From Myxococcales bacterium (GTDB lineage: Bacteria > Myxococcota_A > Polyangia > Haliangiales > Haliangiaceae): a stretch of 64,000 nt of DNA. Each line of letters begins with the position of its first letter. The first letter of the stretch is position 1. The DNA lies in contig JADJJK010000011.1 in NCBI GenBank assembly GCA_016706545.1, forward strand, positions 124,001-188,000. The letters run 5' to 3'. Positions 27,230 to 35,021 of this stretch are shown piece after piece. The translations under genes and the position numbers were made by a program. Under the pieces are notes generated by a model. It was not told where the DNA came from and searched no databases. It saw only the letters and a list, made by a program, of their open reading frames with translations.

Positions 27230-29320
27230 GTGCATGGCTCTCGGATCCTGGTCGAGCTAGTCATCATCCTGGGCGCCGCGGCGGTGACCACGGTGCTGTT
27301 CTCCGTGCTGCGCCTGCCGGTCGCGCTGGGCTACATCCTCGCCGGCCTGGCCATCGGCCCGCACGTCCCCATCCCGGTGGTCGCCAGCAGCGGGCTGGTG
27401 GCGGTGCTCTCCGAGCTGGGCGTCATCCTGCTCATGTTCTCGATCGGCCTGGAGTTCAGCATCCGCAGCATCGCCCGCGCCGGCGTGGCCACCGCCGCCA
27501 CCGCGCTGTTCGAGGTGGCGCTCATGGTCAGCCTGGGATACCTGGTGGCCCGGCTCTTTGGCTGGACCAGCACCGAGGCGCTGTTCGCCGGCGCGGCGGT
27601 GGGCATCTCCAGCACCATGCTGGTGGCGCGCGCCTTCGAGGAGCTCGGCGTCGGCGGCGAGCTGCGCTCCGTGGTCTACGCCGTCCTGGTCTTCGAGGAC
27701 CTCATCGCGATCGTGCTCCTGGCGGTGCTGACCGCGGTGGCCTCCGGACGCGGCCTCTCCTCCGCGGAGCTGCTGTCCACGCTGGCGCAGCTCGCCGGCT
27801 TTTTGCTGGCCATCCTCGCGGTGGGCCTGCTGGTGGTGCCGCGCGTCGTCCGGCTCATCGCCGAGCGCAGCCGGTCCGAGACCTTGCTCATCACCGCGCT
27901 CGCCATCTGCTTTGCCATGGCCTCGCTCGCCGAACAGGCCGGCTTCTCGGTGGCGCTGGGGGCGTTTTTGGCCGGCGTGCTGGTGGCGGAGTCCGGCAAG
28001 GCGCGCCAGGTGGAGGAGCTCATCCACCCGTTCCGCGATGCGTTCGCCGCGGTGTTCTTCGTCTCGGTGGGCATGTCCATCGATCCCGGGCAGATCGCCG
28101 CCCACCCCGGGCCGGTGGTCGCGCTGTCGGTGCTGGTGCTGGTGGGCAAGTCGCTGGGCGTGACGCTCGGCGGCTTCCTCGCCGGGCAAGGCGTATATCG
28201 CTCGGTCCGCGCCGGGCTCACCCTGGCCCAGGTGGGAGAGTTCTCGTTCATCCTCATCGCGGTGGGGGTGAAGGCCGGCGTCGTGGGCGGCTTCCTCCTG
28301 CCCGTGGTGGTGGCCGCCTCGTGTGTCACCGCGTTCACCACGCCCTGGATGATCCGCAGCTCGGACCGCCTGGCCCGCTGGGTGGACCACCACCTGCCGC
28401 GACCGCTGGCCACGCTGGTCTCGCTGTACGAAGGCTGGATCTCCCGGCTGGGCGCGCAGGGCAAGGACTCGCTGGTGCGACGGCTACGCCGCCCGGTCTT
28501 CGTCCTGCTGGCCGACGCCGCGGCGTTCACCGCGATCGTCATCGGCATCCCCACGGTGGGGCCCTCGCTCGCGTCGCAGCTCTCGGCGCGCGCCCAGCTC
28601 GACGAGCGACTCGCCGCGAGCCTGGTGGTGGGCGGCGCCGCCGCGCTCGCGGGGCTCTTCCTCCTGGCGGTGGTCCGCCGGGTCCTGCGCCTGGCGCTGC
28701 TGTTGGCGCGCGAGGTCATCCCGGCGCGGCCCGCGGGCGACCTGGATCTAGGGGCCGCCCCGCGCCAGGCCCTGCGCTGGACGCTGAGCCTTGGGCTGGC
28801 GCTGCTCCTGGGCGTGCCGATGGCCGCCATCACGCAGCCGTTTGTCCCCGGCGGGCCCGCGGTGATCGGCGCGCTGGCCGCGTTCATCGGCGTGGCCGCG
28901 TGGCGAGCCATCCGCAACCTCGATGGTCACGTGCGCGCCGGCAGCGCGCTCATCGTCGAGGTGCTGGCGCGGCAGACCGGCGCCGACGCGCAGAGCCACG
29001 AGCCCGAGCCCACGCGGGCGCTGCACGAAGCCTCCATCATGCTGCCCGGCATCACCGAGCTGACGCCGGTGGAGTTGCCCGCGGACAGCCAGGCGGTGGG
29101 CAAGAGCCTGGCGGAGCTGGACCTGCGCGCGCGCACCGGCGCGACGGTCCTGGCGCTGCGCCGCGACGGCGTCGCCACCGCGCAGCCCTCGCCGCACCAG
29201 CCGCTGCGCGCCGGCGACGTGCTGGCGCTCACCGGCTCTCTGGAGTCCGTGGCGCGGGCCGCGGCGGAGCTGACCGCGCGCGAGGCGGGCACCGCGCTGG
29301 CCGACGCCACCAGCGGATAG
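27230..29320 (+). CDS. CPA2-family monovalent cation/proton antiporter (Kef type)
   Basis: Exchanges K+ or Na+ for protons across the inner membrane. 696 residues. Twelve or so helices in the first ~400 residues with LMFSIGLEFSIRSI, LVFEDLIAIVLLAVL carrying the membrane Asp, and FSVALGAFLAGVLVAES, all typical of CPA2. Two further membrane pairs (about 440-540) precede a C-terminal TrkA-C/RCK_C-like domain (VELPADSQAVGKSLAEL, LRAGDVLALTGS); a full nucleotide-binding RCK_N domain is not seen. Start GTG 27230 begins the first helix; no strong Shine-Dalgarno. Divergent from the motor-like operon. An NhaR-like regulator lies 0.6 kb downstream. Confidence 0.92.
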   Translation: MHGSRILVELVIILGAAAVTTVLFSVLRLPVALGYILAGLAIGPHVPIPVVASSGLVAVLSELGVILLMFSIGLEFSIRSIARAGVATAATALFEVALMVSLGYLVARLFGWTSTEALFAGAAVGISSTMLVARAFEELGVGGELRSVVYAVLVFEDLIAIVLLAVLTAVASGRGLSSAELLSTLAQLAGFLLAILAVGLLVVPRVVRLIAERSRSETLLITALAICFAMASLAEQAGFSVALGAFLAGVLVAESGKARQVEELIHPFRDAFAAVFFVSVGMSIDPGQIAAHPGPVVALSVLVLVGKSLGVTLGGFLAGQGVYRSVRAGLTLAQVGEFSFILIAVGVKAGVVGGFLLPVVVAASCVTAFTTPWMIRSSDRLARWVDHHLPRPLATLVSLYEGWISRLGAQGKDSLVRRLRRPVFVLLADAAAFTAIVIGIPTVGPSLASQLSARAQLDERLAASLVVGGAAALAGLFLLAVVRRVLRLALLLAREVIPARPAGDLDLGAAPRQALRWTLSLGLALLLGVPMAAITQPFVPGGPAVIGALAAFIGVAAWRAIRNLDGHVRAGSALIVEVLARQTGADAQSHEPEPTRALHEASIMLPGITELTPVELPADSQAVGKSLAELDLRARTGATVLALRRDGVATAQPSPHQPLRAGDVLALTGSLESVARAAAELTAREAGTALADATSG

Positions 29321-29376
29321 CCCGAGGTCAGCAGCGACGCTCGCGCCGCTGCGGCGACCGCGCCGCTGGTGCGGCC

Positions 29377-29393
29377 GCGCCGAGGTTCGGCGC
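29377..29393. terminator. Hairpin between convergent genes
   Basis: Perfect 7-bp inverted repeat GCGCCGA/TCGGCGC with a 3-base loop, between the stops of the antiporter (29320) and the small exported protein (29409). No T-tract follows, so function as a bidirectional terminator is inferred from position. Confidence 0.4.
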
Positions 29394-29408
29394 GGACTCG
29401 CCGAGGAC

Positions 29409-29714
29409 TCAGTAGATCGTGCGACTGATCCGACCCGCAGCAGACAGCGGGATCAACGTCTCGCCCTGACCGCCGACGGTCGCGACGTCGCTGTCCGCCG
29501 TGGTCGACCGCGCGGCCGCCAGCGCCTGCGCCACCAGCGGGTTGTCCCGCCAGCGCCCGCGCACAGCGTCCTGCGCGCTCGTGGCGCGGTTTCTCACGAC
29601 GCTCTCACCGCGCAAGCTCGAGCTACCGGCGAACGTCGTCGCCGAGATGGCTCCCACCACGAGGACGCGGCGCGCGCGGCGCCGCCAGCTTCCTTTCAAC
29701 TTCGAGGCACACAT
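29409..29714 (-). CDS. Small exported protein, unknown
   Basis: 101 residues. Basic N-terminus then a hydrophobic segment (RRVLVVGAISATTFAGSSS), consistent with a signal peptide or anchor, and a short polar tail ending SAAGRISRTIY. Start ATG 29714 has AGGGA eight bases upstream; the frame is open to 29792 but without a better site. No family recognised. It lies convergent to the antiporter and divergent from the NhaR-like gene. The local sequence is visibly less GC-rich than the neighbours. Confidence 0.6.
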   Translation of the reverse strand: MCASKLKGSWRRRARRVLVVGAISATTFAGSSSLRGESVVRNRATSAQDAVRGRWRDNPLVAQALAAARSTTADSDVATVGGQGETLIPLSAAGRISRTIY

Positions 29715-29901
29715 AACCACAATCCCTTGCCAGACTAGATGCTCGATCTCGGCCTGCGGTTGACTCCCGCTACACGAAATCGGCGACTCCATTTACGAAT
29801 GAAGCCCCGGGTTGGCAAGTCTTTCCCTGCCAATCCCTCGGCAAAAAGCCTCCCATCCCCATGGCCACGGGCCATTTGTGATGCTCGATTACCATTTGGC
29901 G

Positions 29902-30807
29902 ATGGAGTGGCTCAATTATCATCACCTCTACTACTTCTGGACGGTGGTCCGAGAAGGCGGGGTGGGCCGGGCGAGCAAGGCGCTACGACTGGCCCAGCCC
30001 ACCATCAGCGGGCAGGTGCGCGCGCTGGAGGGCGCCCTGGGCACCAAGCTCCTCGACAAGCGCGGACGCCACGTGGTCCCCACCGAGACCGGCCAGATGG
30101 TGTACCGCTACGCCGACGAGATCTTCGGCATCGGCCGGGAGCTCCAGCAGGCCGTTCGCGGCCTGGTCCCCGACAAGTCCACCCGGCTCGTCCTGGGCAT
30201 CACCGAGGGGGTCCCCAAGATGATCACCCACCGGCTGCTCGGGCCGATCTTGAACGCCAGGCCCACCCCGTCCCTGGTCTTGCAGGAGGGCCGGCACGTG
30301 GATCTCCTCGCGGAGCTGGCGCGCTACGGGCTCGACGCCATCATCTCGCACACCCCGGTCCCCTCTGGCGCCAGGGTGCGCGCCTTCTCGCACCCCCTGG
30401 GCTACAGCGAGCTTGCCTGGTTCTCCGCAGCCGACACGGCGCCCGCGCTGCGCCGACGCTTCCCCGCCTCGCTGGCCGAGGCGCCGGTGGTGCTGCCCGA
30501 TGACGCGACGCCCACTCGCATGCTGCTGGATGAGTGGTTTCGCAAGCTCGAGATCACGCCGCGAATCGCCGCCGAGATCGGCGACAGCGCGCTGCTCAAG
30601 GTGCTGGCGGCGGGCGGCCTGGGCGCGTTCGCGGCGCCGAGCGCGGTGTCAGCCGAGATCTGCCAGCAACACCACGTCAAGGAGATCGGCCGCGCCGACG
30701 GCGTGGTGGAGCGCTACTACCTGATCTCGGCGGAGCGGCGCATCCGCAACCCCGCGCTGGCCGCGATCGCCGACAACGCGCAGCGCCAGCTCAGCGACGA
30801 TTCCTGA
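29902..30807 (+). CDS. nhaR: LysR-family activator, NhaR-like
   Basis: Transcription regulator, about 301 residues. The N-terminus MEWLNYHHLYYFWTVVREGG and the helix-turn-helix ASKALRLAQPTISGQVRALE closely follow NhaR, the Na+-responsive activator of the Na+/H+ antiporter gene in Enterobacteria; a LysR substrate-binding domain follows. ATG 29902 is taken from the family start; ATG 29881 adds seven residues. Its neighbour across a small gene is a CPA2 antiporter, a fitting target. The 3' end overlaps the convergent amine oxidase by 17 bp. Confidence 0.88.
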   Translation: MEWLNYHHLYYFWTVVREGGVGRASKALRLAQPTISGQVRALEGALGTKLLDKRGRHVVPTETGQMVYRYADEIFGIGRELQQAVRGLVPDKSTRLVLGITEGVPKMITHRLLGPILNARPTPSLVLQEGRHVDLLAELARYGLDAIISHTPVPSGARVRAFSHPLGYSELAWFSAADTAPALRRRFPASLAEAPVVLPDDATPTRMLLDEWFRKLEITPRIAAEIGDSALLKVLAAGGLGAFAAPSAVSAEICQQHHVKEIGRADGVVERYYLISAERRIRNPALAAIADNAQRQLSDDS

Positions 30808-32461
30808 GCGGCCAGTTGGTGCGGTCCGGCGAGTTCCCGCGGATCTCGGAGATCATGTCGAACGCGGTGTCCTTGCCGGTGAGGGCACCACCCTCCATGT
30901 AGCCCTGGAAGTCCTGCGAGGTGTGCTCGCCGCAGAAGTACACGTTGCCTTGCGGCGCACCCTCGTACCCGCCGAAGGTCGTGTACTGACCGGGCTTGAA
31001 GTACGAGTAGGAGAGCTGCGCATGGGGCGCGCGATGGAACAGCGACACCGTGCCGCGGCCGTTCCAGCTCAGGCCGGGATAGACCGTGGCGAGCTGCTGC
31101 AACCCCTGCTGAATGTCCAGCGCAGCGCCGGGATCCGAGCCGGTGGAGAAGGCGCGCGTGCTGCGCAGCGCATCGGTGACGCTGCCGCCGGAGTACAGGT
31201 TGAGCAGGCCCTGCTGGCCGGCTTGACCACGCGAGGTATCCCAGGAGCTCAAGTAGCCGGCGTCCGTGAACGAGGCGCCGCTGGAGATCCCCGGCCACGG
31301 CCCCGTGCCGAGCCAGCCGCGGCTCTGGAACTGCACATTGATCTTGCCGTTGTGACCACGCCCCAGCCCCTGGATCGCGGTGTACTTGAGCGCGTCGAAG
31401 CCGGCGCCCTGGGTATCGATCTGCTCGAGGACCGGAAACGGAATGGCCAGCACCACGTAGTCCGCCAGCACCTCACAGGTCCGGTTGCCGCGATCGAACG
31501 TGAGCCGGTACCGCGCCCCGGAGGTCTGGGTCAGGCGACTGAGGCGGTACCCGGTGCGGACGCTGTCTCCCAGGTCCGCGGCGATCGCCTCCGGAAGCCG
31601 CTGGTTGCCACCGCGGATGCGGAAGCGCTCATCGGACTCGCCAAACAGGGCGAGCTTGTCCGCGTCAGGTTGAAACGCAAGCAGGTAGAGAAGGTTGAGC
31701 GCCGACTGCTGGGTGGTATCCGCGCCGAACTCTCCCACGTAGGCAAAGTCGAGCATCTTGCCCAGCGGCGACGAGTGGCCCCCGGGGACCCTCGTCTCGA
31801 TCCACTCATAGATCGTCATGTTGTCGAGCTCGGCGCCCGCCGGGGTGTAGTCGTCATAGCGCGTGGGGTAGCCCGCTGCGTCCAGGTCCGCCTGGACGAT
31901 GTCCGCCATCTCGAGGAAGTCGCGGTCAGCGTCCGCCTTCGAGTAGTACTGGCCATCGAAGAAGAACGTCTCGGCGGCGCCGGCTGGCTCGAAGGTGGGC
32001 AGGTCGTCGAGCGGCAAGCCATAGCGCCGCGACAGGCGGCGCACGGTGCGGTGGCCGGTGTCGACCAGCTCGCCGCCCCACTCGGAGGTCTGCCCCGCCG
32101 CCCACGTCCGGGAGTTGGTGAACATGCGGCCGCCGATGCGGCCCGAGGCCTCATACACGGTGGATGAGATGCCGTGATCGCGCAGGGCGAGCGCGCAGGT
32201 GAGCCCCGCGATCCCGCCACCGATGACGGCCACCACCGGCTGGTGGTGCGCCGCGCTGGCCCGGCCTGGCAGCGCCAGGACCGCCGCGCCAGCGCCCGCA
32301 CCGCCCAGGAACTGACGACGGCTCAGGCGCGCGCTGGCGGCCTGCGCCTGCCGCGCCTGCCGCTCCTCGCGGACCACGTCGAGCGGAAGACCGGTTGTCT
32401 TGACCGCTCGAACGTCGCGCATGAGTTGCCGGAGAGACCGAAGAAGTGGTGTACGAGCCAT
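30791..32461 (-). CDS. Tat-exported flavin monoamine oxidase family protein
   Basis: FAD-dependent amine oxidase, 556 residues, probably periplasmic. A twin-arginine signal SRRQFLGG (Arg48-Arg49) is followed by a hydrophobic stretch and AXA-like site. The FAD dinucleotide motif VAVIGGGIAGLTCAL (about 75) is followed by GRIGGRMFT, and the C-terminal FAD motif VYFCGEHTSQDFQGYMEGG is intact. Substrate is not evident. Start ATG 32461 has GGAGGAGG seven bases upstream, unusually strong for this window. Transcribed towards the LysR gene, with which it overlaps tail to tail. Confidence 0.92.
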   Translation of the reverse strand: MARTPLLRSLRQLMRDVRAVKTTGLPLDVVREERQARQAQAASARLSRRQFLGGAGAGAAVLALPGRASAAHHQPVVAVIGGGIAGLTCALALRDHGISSTVYEASGRIGGRMFTNSRTWAAGQTSEWGGELVDTGHRTVRRLSRRYGLPLDDLPTFEPAGAAETFFFDGQYYSKADADRDFLEMADIVQADLDAAGYPTRYDDYTPAGAELDNMTIYEWIETRVPGGHSSPLGKMLDFAYVGEFGADTTQQSALNLLYLLAFQPDADKLALFGESDERFRIRGGNQRLPEAIAADLGDSVRTGYRLSRLTQTSGARYRLTFDRGNRTCEVLADYVVLAIPFPVLEQIDTQGAGFDALKYTAIQGLGRGHNGKINVQFQSRGWLGTGPWPGISSGASFTDAGYLSSWDTSRGQAGQQGLLNLYSGGSVTDALRSTRAFSTGSDPGAALDIQQGLQQLATVYPGLSWNGRGTVSLFHRAPHAQLSYSYFKPGQYTTFGGYEGAPQGNVYFCGEHTSQDFQGYMEGGALTGKDTAFDMISEIRGNSPDRTNWPLRNRR

Positions 32462-32774
32462 GAAACCTCCTCCCGCACGATACCACGCGGTATGTCCCAG
32501 TCACCTGTCGCCATCGAAAATCCTCGACGGAGATTCGTCCCACATCGCATACATCGTATGCTGACGAGAGATGACAGATACCGATCAGACCGCTGGTGAT
32601 ATGCAATCGAAGACTGCAAATGAGACTCCGATTCCCCGGCTGCGACAGGTTGTACTGCAAAGCGCAGTGGGCACCTGGGTCGCATTCGCGAATGCCTTGC
32701 AACTTCTCCGTGAGCCAGCCCGCGGGTGCGAACCGCGCCCTACGCACGGAACGCTGGCGCCCGCTGGCGCCCGC
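32462..32774. other. Divergent intergenic region, no gene seen
   Basis: Between the amine oxidase start and the sigma-54 promoter of the lipoprotein. The sequence is less GC-rich than the flanking genes and should hold the amine oxidase promoter. Open frames here lack coding character. Confidence 0.6.
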
Positions 32775-32789
32775 TGGCACAGGGGTTGC
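32775..32789 (+). promoter_or_regulatory. Sigma-54 (RpoN) promoter
   Basis: TGGCAC (32775-32780), five bases, TTGC (32786-32789): the -24/-12 consensus with exact spacing; the base after TGGCAC is A as preferred, only the final W position is C. Predicted transcription start near 32801, 32 bases before the lipoprotein start. It implies control by an enhancer-binding protein, common in myxobacteria. No binding site for one was identified. Confidence 0.75.
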
Positions 32790-32832
32790 CGGCTCACCTG
32801 GACTCGCTGGCAGAATGTGTTACCAACACAGC

Positions 32833-33195
32833 ATGCGATGCTTCGTGTCCGCTTTGCTCGTCACCCTGGGTCTGGTCAGCGCGTGCTCTGCGCCCGCACA
32901 AAGTGGACCGCCCCTCACAGGCTCGACCTCGCCGGTCACCAATCCCACGCCCGGAACTGCCCCCGCACCGGCAGCGACGGACCCGACGGCGTTTGGTGCG
33001 GAGTGCTCAGAGGCCAAGGCATGCGCCGCCGGCCTGTCCTGCACCACGTACTACGGCATCGCGGGGCCCTCGGGGCCGGCGTTTCATAGCTGTGAGGTCC
33101 CTTGCGGCCAAGACAAGGCCCAGTGCCCCGACGCGACCACATGTGTGACCATCGCCGATGGGCCCGGGATGGTCTGCCGCCCCAAGGAGCGCTGA
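32833..33195 (+). CDS. Small Cys-rich lipoprotein
   Basis: About 120 residues. Signal peptide with lipobox LVSAC, a Pro/Thr spacer, then a disulphide-type domain with eight Cys (CSEAKACAAGLSC, CEVPCGQDKAQC, CVTIADGPGMVC). Likely outer-membrane anchored; function unknown. Start ATG 32833 begins the signal peptide. A sigma-54 promoter lies just upstream. The next gene starts two bases after the stop, so they form a two-gene unit. Confidence 0.85.
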   Translation: MRCFVSALLVTLGLVSACSAPAQSGPPLTGSTSPVTNPTPGTAPAPAATDPTAFGAECSEAKACAAGLSCTTYYGIAGPSGPAFHSCEVPCGQDKAQCPDATTCVTIADGPGMVCRPKER

Positions 33196-33197
33196 CC

Positions 33198-33608
33198 ATG
33201 CATGACCTTCGCGACGTCGGAGGCACCTCTGGCGGCCTCGGGACGTTCGTCGCCGGCCTGGCCCTCACGATCCTCGGTGGCTACTTGTTGCTGCAACAAG
33301 TGGACGTCCATGGTGGGTACTGGGCCTGGGGTTTCGGTGGGTATGGTCGCAGCTTTGGCATCACCCTCATCCCGCTGCTCCTGGGCGTGGTGGTCTTGTT
33401 CGTCAACGGCAGCTCGATGCTGGGCAAGCTGCTCACCTTCGGCGGCGCGCTGATCATCGTCGCCGGCATCATCGCCAACCTCGACATCCACTTCCGCTCG
33501 ACGTCGCTGTTCAACACGCTGGTGATGCTGGTGCTGCTGGCCGCCGGCATCGGGCTCATCCTGCGCTCGACGAGGCCCATGGCCAAGGCGGAGCGCTCGC
33601 AAGATTGA
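33198..33608 (+). CDS. Small polytopic membrane protein, unknown
   Basis: 136 residues with four hydrophobic segments: FVAGLALTILGGYLLL, ITLIPLLLGVVVLFV, LTFGGALIIVAGIIANL and LVMLVLLAAGIGLIL. A Gly/Tyr/Trp-rich loop lies between the first two. AAGGAG at 33185-33190 sits seven bases before ATG 33198. Co-transcribed with the lipoprotein. Family not recognised. Confidence 0.85.
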   Translation: MHDLRDVGGTSGGLGTFVAGLALTILGGYLLLQQVDVHGGYWAWGFGGYGRSFGITLIPLLLGVVVLFVNGSSMLGKLLTFGGALIIVAGIIANLDIHFRSTSLFNTLVMLVLLAAGIGLILRSTRPMAKAERSQD

Positions 33609-33661
33609 GCTCGTTACCCCGGGGTTACCCGGGCGTGGCCGAGCACGCACGCACGCACGCG

Positions 33662-34624
33662 CTAACGCAAGACGAGCTTGCGCGCGGCGCCGTCCCAGCG
33701 CCACACCGGGCCGCGGCCGCTCAGCTGCACCCCGCCGCGCCAGCGATCGACGCCAAGCTCGGCGACGACATCGAAGGCCCCGGCTAGCGCCTGTCGCCCG
33801 CGAGCCGTGATCGCCAGCGCCCCGCCCGCCGGCGACGCCGAGATCAGCTCGTGCGAGGTCAGGGTCTCGAGCACGGCGCGTCCCTGCACGTCGGTCAGCG
33901 GATAGCGCGGATCGATCGCATGTAGCTCCTGACGGACCTCCGCGTGGGTCGACGCCCCGCGGCCGATCGACGCCAGCGCCTGGCGCTCGCTGCGACCAAG
34001 CCCGCTGGATGGATCTGGAAACTCCTCCAGGTGGCGCTCGATCGCGCCAGCGAGGAACGGCAGCGCGCGCACGCGCTTCATCAGATATGGCAGGACCCGC
34101 GGATCTGCGGCGGTGAGCGCGATCCAGGTGGCCACGGCCTCCTCCACCGCCTCCTTGGCGATGGGGGTCCGGCGAGGCCACAGCGCGGCGAGCTGCTCTG
34201 GCGCGAGCTGGCCCAGGCCCAGAAACAGCGGGACCTCAGGGTGTCGGTCGATCGAGACCATGGTGAGCTGCGCGGAGCGCGCCTCGGTGAAGCTCGCCAG
34301 AAACAGCACGCGACACAGGGCGAGCTGATCGAACAGATCGTGCTCATACCAGAGCACCACCTCCTCCATCCCTGGTGCGTCCAGCACGGCCAGGCTCTGG
34401 TCCCAGCCGGAGAGCTTGGCTTGCGCCGCCGCCTCGTTGGTCTCCCAGCCCGCCGTCACCGCAAAGCGCGCGCGCGCTGCTCGAAACGCTTCGCCGCCGA
34501 CCGGAAGCAGCGGCCCTTGATCCAGCGCGTCAGCCCAGACGCGGATATCCCCGGGGAGATCGGCCAGCGAGAGGCCGTCTGCGGTGCTGTCGCCATTGCA
34601 GAGGTGCGCGATGCGATCTGTCAT
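33662..34624 (-). CDS. DUF1835 domain-containing protein
   Basis: 320 residues, soluble. The N-terminus (HLCNGDSTADGL, then VWADALDQGPL) matches the DUF1835 family, which is often linked with DUF3658; a later segment (DLFDQLALCRVLFLA) also fits that family. Biochemical function of the family is not established. Runs convergent with the membrane-protein gene (55 bp between stops). Confidence 0.8.
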   Translation of the reverse strand: MTDRIAHLCNGDSTADGLSLADLPGDIRVWADALDQGPLLPVGGEAFRAARARFAVTAGWETNEAAAQAKLSGWDQSLAVLDAPGMEEVVLWYEHDLFDQLALCRVLFLASFTEARSAQLTMVSIDRHPEVPLFLGLGQLAPEQLAALWPRRTPIAKEAVEEAVATWIALTAADPRVLPYLMKRVRALPFLAGAIERHLEEFPDPSSGLGRSERQALASIGRGASTHAEVRQELHAIDPRYPLTDVQGRAVLETLTSHELISASPAGGALAITARGRQALAGAFDVVAELGVDRWRGGVQLSGRGPVWRWDGAARKLVLR

Positions 34625-34848
34625 CGGCCTTGAGGTACCACAAGGACCACGCAGGGTGGACCCTCGCCGCAGCGCAACGCACCCCGGGCGCTTCGGGCCG
34701 CGGTCGCCACGGCCAGAGCCCAGCGAGCGTCCCCAGCGAGCAAACCCAGCGAGCGACCTCAGCGAGCGTCCTCAAGGACACGCCGCCCCCGAGCTGCCTC
34801 GGATGGCGACGGACGAAGCCCCAGAGGGGCTCGTCGCGGTCGTGCTCG

Positions 34849-34922
34849 TCGGGGTGAGAGGATTTGAACCTCCGACCCCCTGCTCCCAAAACAGGTGCGC
34901 TACCAGGCTGCGCTACACCCCG
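34849..34922 (-). tRNA. tRNA-Pro (TGG)
   Basis: 74 bases fold as a full cloverleaf: acceptor CGGGGTG/CACCCCG with discriminator A, D arm GCGC/GCGC, anticodon stem CCTGT/GCAGG around loop TTTGGGA (anticodon TGG), T arm GGAGG/CCTCT around TTCAAAT. The 3' CCA is not encoded. Confidence 0.97.
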
Positions 34923-35021
34923 AGCTTACCTACGCAAGCGAGAAGGAGTTACCGCCAACCGCGGCGCTTCGCAAGAGGAATCACCCTCCCAAAGCACCAA
35001 CCGGCCAAGATCCTTGCCAGG

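Noticed and set aside
27100..29415. 771-codon plus-strand frame overlapping the antiporter
   Set aside because: Arg/Gly-rich shadow; the antiporter frame has the membrane helices and family motifs.
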